Both the position numbers and the translations under genes were made by a program. A stretch of 64,000 nt of DNA from Methylobacterium sp. AMS5 (GTDB lineage: Bacteria; Pseudomonadota; Alphaproteobacteria; Rhizobiales; Beijerinckiaceae): positions 2,113,501-2,177,500 of the forward strand of contig NZ_CP006992.1 of NCBI RefSeq assembly GCF_001542815.1. Direction: 5' to 3'. Below, one piece after another: positions 1 through 8,795 of the stretch. How positions within the stretch are numbered: position 1 is the stretch's first letter; each line of letters opens with the position of its first letter. The notes under the pieces are model-generated. The model was not told where the DNA came from. It saw only the letters and a list, made by a program, of their open reading frames with translations, and searched no databases.

Positions 1-426
1 AGGTCTTCGAGTGTGCGGCGGCCCGAAAGATGGTCCGGGCCTCGCGGCTCTCGTAATCACGCGCCGCGGCACGAGCAAGCGCGGCAGGCGGGAGGCTGCT
101 TCCCAATCCCTCCGGTCGCAGGAGGCATCTCCGGTGCCGCGGCCCGTCAGAGACCACCTGCAATTTTTCTCAATCTGGAACGAAGTGTTTTTCAGGCGTA
201 TCCTGGGAAGGTTTTCGGGTATTGTCACAGACAAGACGTGCAGTTTCTTGCGGTGCGTCAGCACATCGATGCACTGCAACGATAATTGTATGCAGAATTC
301 AGCCGCCCCTGTGAGGCCGGGACTTGTCCGGCCTCACAGGGGCGGCCGACAATATTCCAGGCGGAAGCGGCAAGAGGCGGGCGGTACCGTCCGGCCGGGC
401 CAGGAAAGTGGAGGACGGCGGGGCCT
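1..426. other. Window edge and upstream region of the CoA-transferase gene
   Basis: No convincing gene is seen here. The short open frames on both strands lack a recognisable family motif. GC content drops from about 170 to 300, which fits a promoter area for the CoA-transferase gene at 427. A perfect 19-bp inverted repeat at 302-346 lies 80 bases before that start and is listed separately. The left end could hold the edge of a neighbouring gene, but this cannot be decided from the window. Confidence 0.4.
302..346. repeat. Perfect 19-bp inverted repeat, 7-base loop
   Basis: Arms 302-320 and 328-346 are exact reverse complements around the loop gacttgt. No T tract follows on either strand, so a classical intrinsic terminator is unlikely. 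The position 80 bases upstream of the CoA-transferase start suggests a leader hairpin, an operator, or a bidirectional terminator for a gene left of the window. Confidence 0.7.
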
Positions 427-2409
427 ATGAAGAAGAACAAGGTCATCACGGCTGGGGAAGCGATCGCGCTGATTCGCGAGAACGACGTCCTCACCACGAC
501 CGGCTTCGTCCAGAGCTGCATCCCGGAGGCGCTGCACGCGGCGTTGGAGAAGCGCTTCGTCGACACCGGTTCGCCGCGTGGCCTGACCTTGATCATGACT
601 GCGGGCGCGGGCGACAGCAAAGGGCTGGGCACCGGCCGCCTGCATCACGACGGGCTTCTCTCCCGCGTCATCGCCGCCAATTTCGGTCGCATGCCGAAGG
701 TGGCCCAAGCGGCGCAGGCCAATCAGATCCGCGGCTACAACCTGCCCCAGGGCGTGATCTCGCAGCTCTACCGCGCCTGCGCCGCCGGCCAGCCGGGCTT
801 GTTCTCGAAGGTCGGGCTCAAGACCTATGTCGATCCGCGCCATGGCGGCGCCAAGGTCAACGAACTGACCACCGAGGACATCGTCAAGCTCGTCGAGGTC
901 GATGGCGAGGAGTGGCTGTTCTACACCGCCACCAAGATCGATGTCGCCTTCATCCGCGCCACCTCCGCCGATCCGTCGGGCAACCTCTCCTTCGAGAAGG
1001 AGGCGCTGACCCTCGACTGCCTCGCCCAGGCCATGGCCGCGCGCAACAACGGCGGCATCGTCATCGCCCAGGTCGAGCGCATCGTCGATGACGGCTACCT
1101 GCTGCCCAAGGACGTGCGCGTCCCCGGCATTCTCGTGGATTGCGTCGTCGTGGCCGAGCCCGAGATGCACCGCATGAACTACGGCGTGATGTACGACGCG
1201 GCGCTCGCGGGCGAGATCCGGGTGCCGGTCACCGGCATCAAGCGCATGCCGCTCAACGAGCGCAAGATCATCGCCCGGCGCGCCGCCTTCGAGCTGCCGC
1301 CCAACGGCGTGGTCAATCTCGGTGTCGGCGCGCCTGAGGGCATCTCCTCCGTCGCCAACGAGGAGAAGATCACCCCCTACATCACCCTGACGACGGAAGC
1401 CGGCGCCGTCGGCGGCGTGCTGGCCTCGGGCTCGAGCTTCGGCGCGGCCACGAACGCCGACTGCATCATCGACCAGAACCAGATGTTCGATTTCTACGAC
1501 GGCGGCGGCCTCGACATGACCTGCCTCGGCATGGCCGAGTGCGACGGGGCCGGCAACGTCAACACCTCGAAGTTCGGGGGCAAGCTCAACGGCTGCGGCG
1601 GCTTCATCAATATCTCGCAGAACGCCCGCTCGGTCGTCTTCGCCGGCACCTTTACCGCGGGCGGTCTGGAGATCGCGGTGCAGGACGGTCAGGTGACGAT
1701 CGTCACCGAGGGCCGCGCCCGCAAATTCGTGACGCAAGTGCAGCAGAATACCTTCTCGGGCCCCTACGCGGTCGAGCGCTCGCAGCCGGTGATCTACGTC
1801 ACCGAGCGCTGCGTCTTCCAGCTCACGAAAGAGGGGCTCGAACTGATCGAGGTGGCGCCGGGCATCGACATCGAGCGCGACATCCTCGCCCACATGGATT
1901 TCGCGCCGATCGTGCGGAACCCGGTGCCGATGGATCCGCGCATCTTCCGCGAGGATCCGATGGAGCTGATCTCGGATCTGCTCAACCTCGACCTCAAATC
2001 GCGCGTCAGCCTGGATGCCGAGCGCAACATCCTCTTCATCAACCTGGAAGGCTGGTACTGCCGGGTGAAGAGCGACATGGACGAGCTGCGCATGACCATC
2101 GTCGACGCCTGCCGCAAGGCCGGGCAGCGGGTCAACGCCGTGATCAACCACGACGGCTTCCGGCTCAACGAGAACCTCTACGACGACTATGCCGGGATGA
2201 TCCAATATCTCCAGGCGAACTACTACGCCACGACGACGCGCTACGCGACCAGCGCCTTCCTGCGCCTCAAGATGGAGGAGGCGCTGACCAAGCGCGGCGT
2301 CGCCCCCCACGTCTTCGAGCGCAAGGAGGAGGCCCAGGCCTTCCTCGGCACCACCGAGGACAAGAAGGCGCGCAAGATGATCTCGCCGGCGGTGGCCTCC
2401 GCCGCCTGA
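427..2409 (+). CDS. Acyl-CoA:acetate/3-ketoacid CoA-transferase, fused alpha-beta type with C-terminal extension
   Basis: Predicted to transfer CoA between short-chain acyl-CoAs and free acids such as acetate, propionate or acetoacetate. The protein has 660 residues. The N-terminal half resembles the alpha domain. The second half has the beta-domain glycine loop (LGVGAPEGIS) and the TTEAGAVGG motif, whose Glu at about residue 324 matches the catalytic glutamate of the family. E. coli YdiF, a single-chain relative, has about 530 residues; here about 150 more follow the usual end near residue 510, with no motif I recognise. I chose the ATG at 427 because the frame upstream is not transferase-like. 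The gene converges with the barrel-collagen gene, with a GC hairpin between them. Substrate specificity cannot be read from the sequence. Confidence 0.88.
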   Translation: MKKNKVITAGEAIALIRENDVLTTTGFVQSCIPEALHAALEKRFVDTGSPRGLTLIMTAGAGDSKGLGTGRLHHDGLLSRVIAANFGRMPKVAQAAQANQIRGYNLPQGVISQLYRACAAGQPGLFSKVGLKTYVDPRHGGAKVNELTTEDIVKLVEVDGEEWLFYTATKIDVAFIRATSADPSGNLSFEKEALTLDCLAQAMAARNNGGIVIAQVERIVDDGYLLPKDVRVPGILVDCVVVAEPEMHRMNYGVMYDAALAGEIRVPVTGIKRMPLNERKIIARRAAFELPPNGVVNLGVGAPEGISSVANEEKITPYITLTTEAGAVGGVLASGSSFGAATNADCIIDQNQMFDFYDGGGLDMTCLGMAECDGAGNVNTSKFGGKLNGCGGFINISQNARSVVFAGTFTAGGLEIAVQDGQVTIVTEGRARKFVTQVQQNTFSGPYAVERSQPVIYVTERCVFQLTKEGLELIEVAPGIDIERDILAHMDFAPIVRNPVPMDPRIFREDPMELISDLLNLDLKSRVSLDAERNILFINLEGWYCRVKSDMDELRMTIVDACRKAGQRVNAVINHDGFRLNENLYDDYAGMIQYLQANYYATTTRYATSAFLRLKMEEALTKRGVAPHVFERKEEAQAFLGTTEDKKARKMISPAVASAA

Positions 2410-2458
2410 GCGCGGCGGGTTTCGGGGGCGCCGCCACGGTCGGTCGCACCCGGATTGT

Positions 2459-2486
2459 GCAAGGCTGCCCCCGGGGGCGGCCTTGC
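2459..2486. terminator. GC-rich hairpin between convergent genes
   Basis: A nearly perfect palindrome (gcaaggc, then a GC core, then gccttgc) sits 50 bases after the CoA-transferase stop and 71 bases beyond the stop of the convergent collagen-tail gene. There is no T run, so it is a weak candidate for a bidirectional terminator. Confidence 0.4.
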
Positions 2487-2556
2487 GCGTCGCGCGCTCC
2501 TCGTTCGACGCGCCCTTCGCCACCGAACCGGTGCTCGGCCCGGCGCCGGGCGCTCC

Positions 2557-4011
2557 TTAAACGGGAGGGAAAGGGAAGACCCCTCCCTCTCCGGGCGGTC
2601 CCTCCGGCCCTTGCGGCCCTGTTGGACCCTGCGGTCCCTGCGCCCCGGTTGCGCCCGTCGGCCCTTGCGGCCCGGTCGGCCCCTGCGCCCCGGTTGCGCC
2701 CTGTGCTCCTTCCGGTCCCTGCGCCCCGGTTGCGCCCGTCGGCCCTTGCGGTCCGGCCACTCCTTGCACTCCGGCCGGTCCCTGCGGCCCTGTCGCGCCG
2801 GGCGCACCCGCTGTCCCTGTCGCGCCGGTCGGCCCCTGTCCTCCGGCCACGCCCTGCGCCCCGGTCGGTCCTTGTGCCCCGGTTGCGCCAGGCGCCCCCT
2901 GTGCCCCGGTCGGCCCTTGCGCTCCAGTCGCACCGGGGGTCCCCTGTGCCCCCGTCGGCCCTTGCGCGCCGGTCGCGCCTTGTGGCCCGGCCGGACCCTG
3001 CGGGCCGACCGCCGGAACGACGCGGAACCCTTTCGGACGCGCTGCGAAGGGATCGATCAGGCGCACCTTGAGCGTATCCTCGCGCTGCCGCCGCAGCAGC
3101 GACTTGTCTTCCTGGCCGAAATAGACGCGAAGACCGCCGAGGCCGGCGCGGTAGTCGCGCTCTCCGACGCGGCCCTCGGCGAAGACCGATACGCCCACGG
3201 GGCTCAGCAGCGGGAGCAGATACTCGGCGCCGGCGGCAACGGAATTGATCCGGTTCTCGTAGCGATGGCCGAGACTGAAGCGAAGGTCGTCCGTCGCGTA
3301 CCAGACCACGTCGACCTGATCGAAGAACCGCTCCGCCCGATCGCCAAGCTGCCAGCCGGCGATGCCCTCGACCGTGAAGCGGTCAAGGAACAGGGCGCCC
3401 TCGCCGGCGATGCGGCCGGTCGTCGTGCCGACGTCTTGAAGGCCGTAGCTTCGAAGGGCGGTCGCGTAATCGACGGAGCCGTAGAGGCCGATCAGACCCT
3501 TCGTCGGGTCGCGGAAGAAGGCATGTCCGGCCGCTCCCAGTCCGAGGTCGCCGCCATGGGCGATCGTCGCGAGGTCCGCCTGGAATCCGAAAGATTGCCC
3601 GATGGGAAACGCCAGCGACCCGGCAGCGTAGGCGCCGCTTCCCGCCCGGAAGCTACCGGCCCCGCCCTCGATCGCACCGACGACCCCCGAGACGGCGCGC
3701 AGGGGCGCGGCCCGCCCGATCGGGGCCGGAAGGTCTCCGGCGGTGGCGCGGGGCGGCGAGGGGCGCGGCGCTCCCTGGAGCACGCGCAGCCGCTGCCTCG
3801 CCTCGATGAGCGCGGCCTTGGTTTCCTGGTTCTCGCGCTTCAGCCGCTGCTGCTCGGCCTGGACCGAGCGAAGCATCTCGTAGAGTTCCTCGTTCGTCGG
3901 CGCGGCCTGAGCCGGCACCGTCAACGCGGCACCCAGAAATCCTGTCGCGAATCCTGTCGCGGTCGTGAGTGCGCGGCGCGCGCGCCGTCCTCGGGATGTC
4001 AGCCGGCCCAT
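2557..4011 (-). CDS. Outer-membrane barrel protein with C-terminal collagen-like tail
   Basis: Three parts are visible in 484 residues. First, a basic signal peptide ends at VPAQA, followed by a heptad-rich segment at about residues 30-75 ([20 protein letters not shown]), probably a coiled coil. Second, residues about 105-330 have alternating aromatic/hydrophobic strands and many Gly/Tyr, as in outer-membrane beta-barrels. Third, residues 336-476 are 47 uninterrupted Gly-X-Y triplets rich in GPQ, GAT, GAQ and GPT, ending in a short FPFPPV tail. The ATG at 4011 has GGAG four bases upstream, whereas the ATG at 4023 lacks a good site. Gly-X-Y tails usually form triple helices, so a trimeric surface protein is inferred. 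I recognise no named family for the whole. Confidence 0.82.
   Translation of the reverse strand: MGRLTSRGRRARRALTTATGFATGFLGAALTVPAQAAPTNEELYEMLRSVQAEQQRLKRENQETKAALIEARQRLRVLQGAPRPSPPRATAGDLPAPIGRAAPLRAVSGVVGAIEGGAGSFRAGSGAYAAGSLAFPIGQSFGFQADLATIAHGGDLGLGAAGHAFFRDPTKGLIGLYGSVDYATALRSYGLQDVGTTTGRIAGEGALFLDRFTVEGIAGWQLGDRAERFFDQVDVVWYATDDLRFSLGHRYENRINSVAAGAEYLLPLLSPVGVSVFAEGRVGERDYRAGLGGLRVYFGQEDKSLLRRQREDTLKVRLIDPFAARPKGFRVVPAVGPQGPAGPQGATGAQGPTGAQGTPGATGAQGPTGAQGAPGATGAQGPTGAQGVAGGQGPTGATGTAGAPGATGPQGPAGVQGVAGPQGPTGATGAQGPEGAQGATGAQGPTGPQGPTGATGAQGPQGPTGPQGPEGPPGEGGVFPFPPV
2584..3006 (-). repeat. Collagen-like Gly-X-Y coding repeat (47 triplets)
   Basis: A 9-bp periodic, GC-rich tract encodes 47 uninterrupted G-X-Y triplets inside the barrel gene. 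Short units such as [12 protein letters not shown] recur several times, so the copy number could vary by slippage or recombination between strains. Confidence 0.9.
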
Positions 4012-4023
4012 GTCACTCCACAT

Positions 4024-4493
4024 TCCACTCTATGACTGCATTTGCTTCGGGCGTAGTGTGCAACGGCGAAGATATTAAAGATCGAACATTCCAACTTAAT
4101 TTGGTAATGAGTTGTGTTGATTGGATTCGAGCTTGCCTGTCCCTCAGCTATGCTCATAAGCCGGAGAAATGCGCTGTAGCGTGGCTGCAACAGCGATGTC
4201 GCGGTGCGCTTATTCCAACGAAACGGATGTTTTTTGAGACGGAACGGCAACTGTATTTGGCGGAGCTTCGATGAGGCCCGCACCGGATCTGAAAAAGCCC
4301 CCAGGCAAGCGCGGCGTTGCCCCACATGGATCGGGGCGCAAGCTTTCCTCGGCGCCCGCGAGGAAGACGGCGCGCAAGGCGACCGCGTCGAGGTTGGCGT
4401 CCGCCGTTCACGCGGGCGGAAGAAGGGGGCAGTCGTCCCTGTCGGGCGAAGCACTATGCTTCACCGGTGCAGCGAAAGTGCATTCCGACGAAG
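4024..4493. other. AT-rich intergenic region upstream of the barrel-collagen gene
   Basis: From about 4030 to 4270 the sequence is clearly richer in A+T than its surroundings. It probably carries the promoter of the minus-strand barrel-collagen gene. Open frames here show no family motif and their codon use is unlike neighbouring genes. Nothing else could be supported. Confidence 0.4.
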
Positions 4494-4604
4494 GAGACCG
4501 GGGCGGCGTCTCAGGTGCTGCACCCGGCCTGGGACCTGTCCCGGCAGGCCGAGCGCCTGAATGCGGAGATGTCCCGCTTCCTCGCCACGGTGAGGGCGGC
4601 CTGA
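4494..4604 (+). pseudogene. 3' remnant of a methyl-accepting chemotaxis protein gene
   Basis: The last 36 codons before the stop at 4602 read ETGAASQVL, then DLSRQAERLNAEMSRFLATV-RAA. This is the typical C-terminal end of alphaproteobacterial chemotaxis receptors. The sequence before it in this frame (KHYASPVQRKCIPTK) does not continue the signalling helix, and no HAMP or other receptor part is found upstream. I read it as the surviving tail of a deleted or rearranged receptor gene. Confidence 0.6.
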
Positions 4605-4675
4605 GGCGGCGATTGCGGCTGCGACCGCCGCGTCGGATCGGCGGGCCGGGGCAGGGACGACCGGCGGAGCATCAG

Positions 4676-4702
4676 GGCCGGAACGCGGGCACGGTTCCGG
4701 CC
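4676..4702. terminator. 9-bp stem hairpin after the receptor remnant
   Basis: Arms 4676-4684 (ggccggaac) and 4694-4702 (gttccggcc) pair perfectly. It lies between the chemotaxis-receptor remnant and the rpsB leader, so it may be the old receptor terminator or part of the rpsB upstream region. There is no clear T tract. Confidence 0.35.
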
Positions 4703-4761
4703 TCGCCTTGCGTCCTTCGCCCGCATCTGCTAACGCCCCGCCCATCCCACACGCGGAGCCG

Positions 4762-4806
4762 GCCCCATGCCTGAATGGGGCGTTTCCGGTGGCCGGCCGA
4801 TCGGCC
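4762..4806 (+). promoter_or_regulatory. Structured rpsB 5' leader
   Basis: Two hairpins occur just upstream of rpsB: gccccat/atggggc at 4762-4781, and the self-complementary ggccgatcggcc at 4795-4806. S2 represses its own rpsB-tsf message in many bacteria through the 5' leader. These hairpins are candidates for that element, but I cannot match them to a known leader class. Confidence 0.35.
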
Positions 4807-4849
4807 AGCTACTCCTCCGCGGCGGTATCAACCGGAGAGACCAAAGATC

Positions 4850-5920
4850 ATGGCCGTCGATTTCTCTATGCGCCAGCTCCTCGAGGCCGGCGCCCATTTC
4901 GGGCACCAGTCGCACCGCTGGAACCCGAAGATGCAGCCCTACATCTTCGGCACCCGTAACAACATCCACATCATCGACCTCGCCCAGACCGTGCCGGCGC
5001 TCCACGCCGCCCTTCAGGCGGTGAGCGACACGGTCGCCCGCGGCGGCCGCGTGCTGTTCGTCGGCACCAAGCGCCAGGCGGCGGATTCGATCGCCGAGGC
5101 GGCCAAGCGCTCGGCCCAGTACTACGTCAACTCCCGCTGGCTCGGCGGCATGCTGACCAACTGGAAGACCATCTCCGGCTCGATCCAGCGCCTGCGCAAG
5201 GTGGACGAGACGCTCGAAGGCGGGGCCGTCGGCCTCACCAAGAAGGAGCGCCTCATGCTGACCCGCGAGAAGGACAAGCTCGAGAAGGCGCTCGGCGGCA
5301 TCAAGGACATGGGCGGCGTGCCCGACCTGCTGTTCGTGATCGACACCAACAAGGAGCAGCTCGCGATCAAGGAGGCCCAGCGCCTCGGCATCCCGGTCGC
5401 GGCCATCGTCGACACCAATTGCAACCCGGACGGCATCTCCTACATCGTCCCGGCCAACGACGACGCCGGCCGCGCCATCGCGCTGTACTGCGACCTCATC
5501 GCCCGCGCGGCGATCGAGGGCATCGGCCGCGGCCAGGGTGCGCTCGGCCTCGACATCGGCGCCTCCGAGGAGCCGACCGCCGAGGAGCTGCCGCCAGCAA
5601 ACGACGACGTCGCTGCGGCCTCCGTGGCCTCCGACGCGATCGCCCCGGCCGACGTCGCCGCGCTCGCCGAGTCGACCGAGCACTTCGAGCAGCTCGCCGC
5701 CCCGCGCGGTGCGCCCGACGACCTGACCAAGCTCAACGGTGTCGGCCCGCAGCTCGTGCAGAAGCTCAACGATGCCGGCGTGTGGCACTACTGGCAGATC
5801 GCCGCCATGCAGCCCGAGGACGTGGCCAAGCTCGACGCCGACCTGAAGCTCAACGGCCGCTTCGCCCGCGACGGTTGGGTCGAGCAGTCCCGCGCCTTCG
5901 TCGAGGCTTCCGCGGCTTAA
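4850..5920 (+). CDS. rpsB: 30S ribosomal protein S2 with C-terminal helix-hairpin-helix tail
   Basis: Small-subunit ribosomal protein S2. The start [20 protein letters not shown] and the [13 protein letters not shown] and [11 protein letters not shown] segments are classical S2 motifs. The protein has 356 residues; the S2 core ends near residue 235. An acidic Ala-rich linker follows, then a domain at about residues 285-350 containing [21 protein letters not shown], a helix-hairpin-helix-like motif seen in S2 of several Rhizobiales. The ATG at 4850 has GGAGAG about 12 bases upstream. It is the first gene of rpsB-tsf-pyrH. Confidence 0.98.
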   Translation: MAVDFSMRQLLEAGAHFGHQSHRWNPKMQPYIFGTRNNIHIIDLAQTVPALHAALQAVSDTVARGGRVLFVGTKRQAADSIAEAAKRSAQYYVNSRWLGGMLTNWKTISGSIQRLRKVDETLEGGAVGLTKKERLMLTREKDKLEKALGGIKDMGGVPDLLFVIDTNKEQLAIKEAQRLGIPVAAIVDTNCNPDGISYIVPANDDAGRAIALYCDLIARAAIEGIGRGQGALGLDIGASEEPTAEELPPANDDVAAASVASDAIAPADVAALAESTEHFEQLAAPRGAPDDLTKLNGVGPQLVQKLNDAGVWHYWQIAAMQPEDVAKLDADLKLNGRFARDGWVEQSRAFVEASAA

Positions 5921-5931
5921 GTCCCGCGTTC

Positions 5932-5956
5932 GCCGCCGGGCTTTTCGCCCGGCGGC
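5932..5956 (+). terminator. Intercistronic hairpin between rpsB and tsf
   Basis: A perfect 10-bp GC stem (gccgccgggc/gcccggcggc) with loop ttttc begins 12 bases after the rpsB stop. No T run follows, so it may act as an attenuator or RNA-stability element that sets the rpsB:tsf ratio. Confidence 0.55.
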
Positions 5957-6012
5957 CCGATCGTCATCTTCCTGCAAAGCCCGGTGCTTTCAAAGAGCGC
6001 CGGGCTCATTCA

Positions 6013-6047
6013 CTTGAAGACCCGCTCTTCAAGTCCCGCTCTTCAAG
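6013..6047. repeat. 13-bp direct repeat in the rpsB-tsf spacer
   Basis: The unit cccgctcttcaag occurs at 6021-6033 and 6035-6047. The segment at 6013-6020 (cttgaaga) is the reverse complement of the repeat end tcttcaag, so the first or second copy can pair with it. This gives two alternative hairpins just before the tsf ribosome-binding site. Confidence 0.6.
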
Positions 6048-6064
6048 ACCTCGAGAGGATCGCC

Positions 6065-6985
6065 ATGGCCAACATCACCGCCGCACTCGTGAAAGAGCTT
6101 CGCGAAAAGACCGGCGCCGGCATGATGGATTGCAAGGGCGCGCTCAACGAGACCAACGGCGACCTCGAAGCGGCGGTCGATTGGCTGCGCAAGAAGGGTC
6201 TCGCCAAGGCCGCCAAGAAGGCCGGCCGCGTCGCCGCCGAGGGCCTCGTGGCCGTCGAGTCCGCCGGCCGCCACGCCGCATTGGTCGAGGTGAATTCCGA
6301 GACCGACTTCGTCGCCCGCAACGACGGCTTCCAGGCCTTCGCCCGCGAGGCCGCCAAGCTCGCTCTGAACACCGACGGCACCCTGGAAGGACTCCAGGCC
6401 GCGACCTTCCCCGGCTCGTCCGAGACGGTCCAGGAGAAGCTCTCGAACCTGATCGCCACCATCGGCGAGAACATGACCCTGCGCCGCGTCGCCAAGCTCG
6501 AAGTGAGCAAGGGCGTGATCGCCTCCTACGTCCACGGCCAGATCAACGAGGGCCTCGGCAAGATCGGCGTGCTCGTGGCGCTCGAATCCGAGGGTGATGT
6601 CGAGTTCCTCTCCACGCTCGGCCGCCAGATCGCCATGCACGTCGCCGCCACCAACCCGACGGCGCTCGACGCCTCGGGCGTCGATCCGGCGGTGGTCGAG
6701 CGCGAGAGCAACATCCTGCGCGACAAGAACGCCGGCAAGCCGGACCACGTGATGGCCAAGATCGTCGAGAGCGGCCTGAAGAGCTACTACAAGGAGGTCA
6801 CCCTCCTGGAGCAGCCCTTCGTTCATGACGGCTCCAAGACCGTCTCCCAGATCCTCAAGGAGGCCGCGGGCAAGGCCGGCGGCGAGGTCGCGATCAAGGG
6901 CTTCGTCCGCTACGCGCTGGGCGAGGGCATCGAGAAGGAAGAGGGGCCGGACTTCGCCGCCGAAGTCGCGAGCATGTCGCGCTAA
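6065..6985 (+). CDS. tsf: Elongation factor Ts
   Basis: Guanine-nucleotide exchange factor that recycles EF-Tu. The 306-residue protein has the N-terminal UBA-like domain with [15 protein letters not shown] and [13 protein letters not shown], followed by the core domain with [13 protein letters not shown], the signature contacting EF-Tu. The length suits the family. The ATG at 6065 follows a GAGAGG site. It lies 144 bases after rpsB in the conserved rpsB-tsf order, with a hairpin and a direct repeat in the gap. Confidence 0.98.
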   Translation: MANITAALVKELREKTGAGMMDCKGALNETNGDLEAAVDWLRKKGLAKAAKKAGRVAAEGLVAVESAGRHAALVEVNSETDFVARNDGFQAFAREAAKLALNTDGTLEGLQAATFPGSSETVQEKLSNLIATIGENMTLRRVAKLEVSKGVIASYVHGQINEGLGKIGVLVALESEGDVEFLSTLGRQIAMHVAATNPTALDASGVDPAVVERESNILRDKNAGKPDHVMAKIVESGLKSYYKEVTLLEQPFVHDGSKTVSQILKEAAGKAGGEVAIKGFVRYALGEGIEKEEGPDFAAEVASMSR

Positions 6986-7151
6986 AAGCCCGGCGAGGAC
7001 GCATCGGGAGCCTGATTCGGCTCCGGTCGTCACCGATCCTCACAGGTCGTCATACGGGGGCGGCGGCAGCGATGCCGTCGCCCCTCGACGTTCGGCCCCC
7101 CGTCTTGTTAGAAGCCGCGGCGCCCGGAACCCGAGACGACGAGGATCTTCG

Positions 7152-7874
7152 ATGTCGGAGACGACAAGCTACCGCCGCGTCCTCGTCAAACTCTCCGGGG
7201 AGGCCCTGGCCGCCCCCGACGGCTTCTGGCTGCATCCGCCGATGCTGGCGGCCCTGGCCGAGGACATCGCGGCCACGATCTCCGGCGGGATCCAGATCGC
7301 GGTGGTGGTCGGCGGCGGCAATCTGATCCGCGGCGCGCGCATCTCCCAGGCCGGCTGGATCGACCGGGCGACGGGCGATTCCCTCGGCATGATGGCGACG
7401 GTGATGAATTCGCTCGCTATCGAGACCGCGCTCAATGCCGCGGGCGTCCAAGCCCGCACCATGTCGGCGGTGTCGATGCCGACCATCTGCGAGACCTATG
7501 CCCGCCAGCCGGCGCTCCACCATCTCGACAAGGGGCAGGTCGTGGTGCTCGCGGGCGGCACGGGCAATCCGTACTTCACCACCGACACCGCTGCGGTCCT
7601 GCGCGCGGCGGAGCTGCGCTGCGATGCCGTGCTGAAGGCGACGCAGGTGGATGGTGTCTACTCGGCCGATCCGAAGCGCGATCCGGAGGCGATCCGGTAC
7701 GACCGCATCACCCACGACGAGGCCATTGCCCGCGATCTCAAGGTGATGGACACCGCCGCCTTCGCCCTGGCGCGGGAGAGCCGCCTCACCATCGTGGTGG
7801 GCTCGGTGCACGCGCCGAGTTCGATCAACGCGATCCTGACGGGCGCCTCGGTCTCGACCCGCGTGGTGCCGTAG
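7152..7874 (+). CDS. pyrH: UMP kinase
   Basis: Phosphorylates UMP to UDP in pyrimidine nucleotide synthesis. It is an amino-acid-kinase-fold enzyme of 240 residues. Visible motifs are RVLVKLSGEAL at the N terminus, VVVGGGNLIRG (nucleotide loop), MGMMATV-type MMATVMNSLAIE, and AGGTGNPYFTTDTAA near residue 140. The ATG at 7152 follows a short Ser-rich start after a 166-base gap from tsf. In many alphaproteobacteria frr comes next; here the next gene is the convergent ppa and frr is 12 kb away on the other strand. Confidence 0.97.
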   Translation: MSETTSYRRVLVKLSGEALAAPDGFWLHPPMLAALAEDIAATISGGIQIAVVVGGGNLIRGARISQAGWIDRATGDSLGMMATVMNSLAIETALNAAGVQARTMSAVSMPTICETYARQPALHHLDKGQVVVLAGGTGNPYFTTDTAAVLRAAELRCDAVLKATQVDGVYSADPKRDPEAIRYDRITHDEAIARDLKVMDTAAFALARESRLTIVVGSVHAPSSINAILTGASVSTRVVP

Positions 7875-7933
7875 GCACCAGCTTTCTGCTTGATATTCCC
7901 TCGCCCCCTTGCGGGAGAGGGGGGGACGCGGTG

Positions 7934-7962
7934 TCTCGGGCCAGCAAGCTTGCGGCCCGAGA
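7934..7962. terminator. Hairpin between convergent pyrH and ppa
   Basis: Arms 7934-7942 (tctcgggcc) and 7954-7962 (ggcccgaga) form a perfect 9-bp stem in the 106-base gap between two convergent stops. It could stop transcription from either side, though the T tract is weak. Confidence 0.5.
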
Positions 7963-7980
7963 CTTGTCGTCAAGAATGAA

Positions 7981-8520
7981 TCAGCCGACCTTCTGGGCCT
8001 TGGCGCGCTCGATGCCTTCGAGAATCAGGCGATGGGCTTCCGCCTTGTCGCCCCAGCGCACGACCTTCACCCACTTGCCGGGCTCCAGATCCTTGTAGTG
8101 CTCGAAGAAGTGCTGGATCTGGCTGATCGTGATATCGGGCAGATCGGTGTAGTTCTCGACGCGGTTGTAGCGCTGGGTCAGCTTGCGCGAGGGCACGGCG
8201 ATGATCTTCTCATCCTCGCCGCCGTCATCCTCCATCACCAGAACGCCGACCGGGCGCACGCTGATGACCGCGCCCGGGATGATCGCGCGGGTGTTGGCCA
8301 CCAGCACGTCGCAGGGATCGCCGTCACCGGAGAGGGTGTGCGGGATGAAGCCGTAATTGCCGGGATAGAACATCGGCGTGTAGAGGAACCGGTCGACGAC
8401 GAGCGTGCCGGCGTCCTTGTCCATCTCGTACTTGATCGGCTCGCCGCCGAGCGGCACTTCGACGATCACGTTGACGTCGTCCGGCGGATTCTTGCCGATC
8501 GAGATGGCGTTGATGTCCAT
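7981..8520 (-). CDS. ppa: Inorganic pyrophosphatase, family I
   Basis: Hydrolyses pyrophosphate to two phosphates, pulling biosynthetic reactions forward in the cytoplasm. The 179-residue product has the family start [10 protein letters not shown], the KYEMDKD and [20 protein letters not shown] segments, and the active-site metal cluster DGDPCDVLV. Its length is normal for the soluble hexameric enzyme. The ATG at 8520 begins the conserved N terminus. It is transcribed alone, convergent with pyrH. Confidence 0.97.
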   Translation of the reverse strand: MDINAISIGKNPPDDVNVIVEVPLGGEPIKYEMDKDAGTLVVDRFLYTPMFYPGNYGFIPHTLSGDGDPCDVLVANTRAIIPGAVISVRPVGVLVMEDDGGEDEKIIAVPSRKLTQRYNRVENYTDLPDITISQIQHFFEHYKDLEPGKWVKVVRWGDKAEAHRLILEGIERAKAQKVG

Positions 8521-8795
8521 GGGCCTGTGCTCTCTGAAATCCGGCCGTCGGACGCTTCGCCCTGTCCGGCGGGTGTATCGTGCGGGGCGGCTTACGACGC
8601 CGCACCCATCGATCGATGTCTTAGATTGTGCGAGCGGGAAATGAAATCGTCCCTCTGGCCAAGTTGCCTGTCCTCCGCCATCGCGCGGCGGAAAACGCTG
8701 GTTTGCACCGTCCGGCCCCTGATTCCGGCCTCGCGCGGCGGCCGGCTCCGGAGCCCGCACCACCGTCTGTGACGATACTTTGCCCCCCGGCGCGA

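Noticed and set aside
334..2523. 729-codon open frame antisense to the CoA-transferase
   Set aside because: It mirrors a real gene in high-GC DNA; the predicted product is Asp/Arg/Gly/Val-rich without any family motif.
2455..4035. 526-codon plus-strand frame over the collagen-tail gene
   Set aside because: Its Arg/Pro/Leu repeats arise from the complement of Gly-X-Y codons; the minus strand has signal peptide, barrel and start site.
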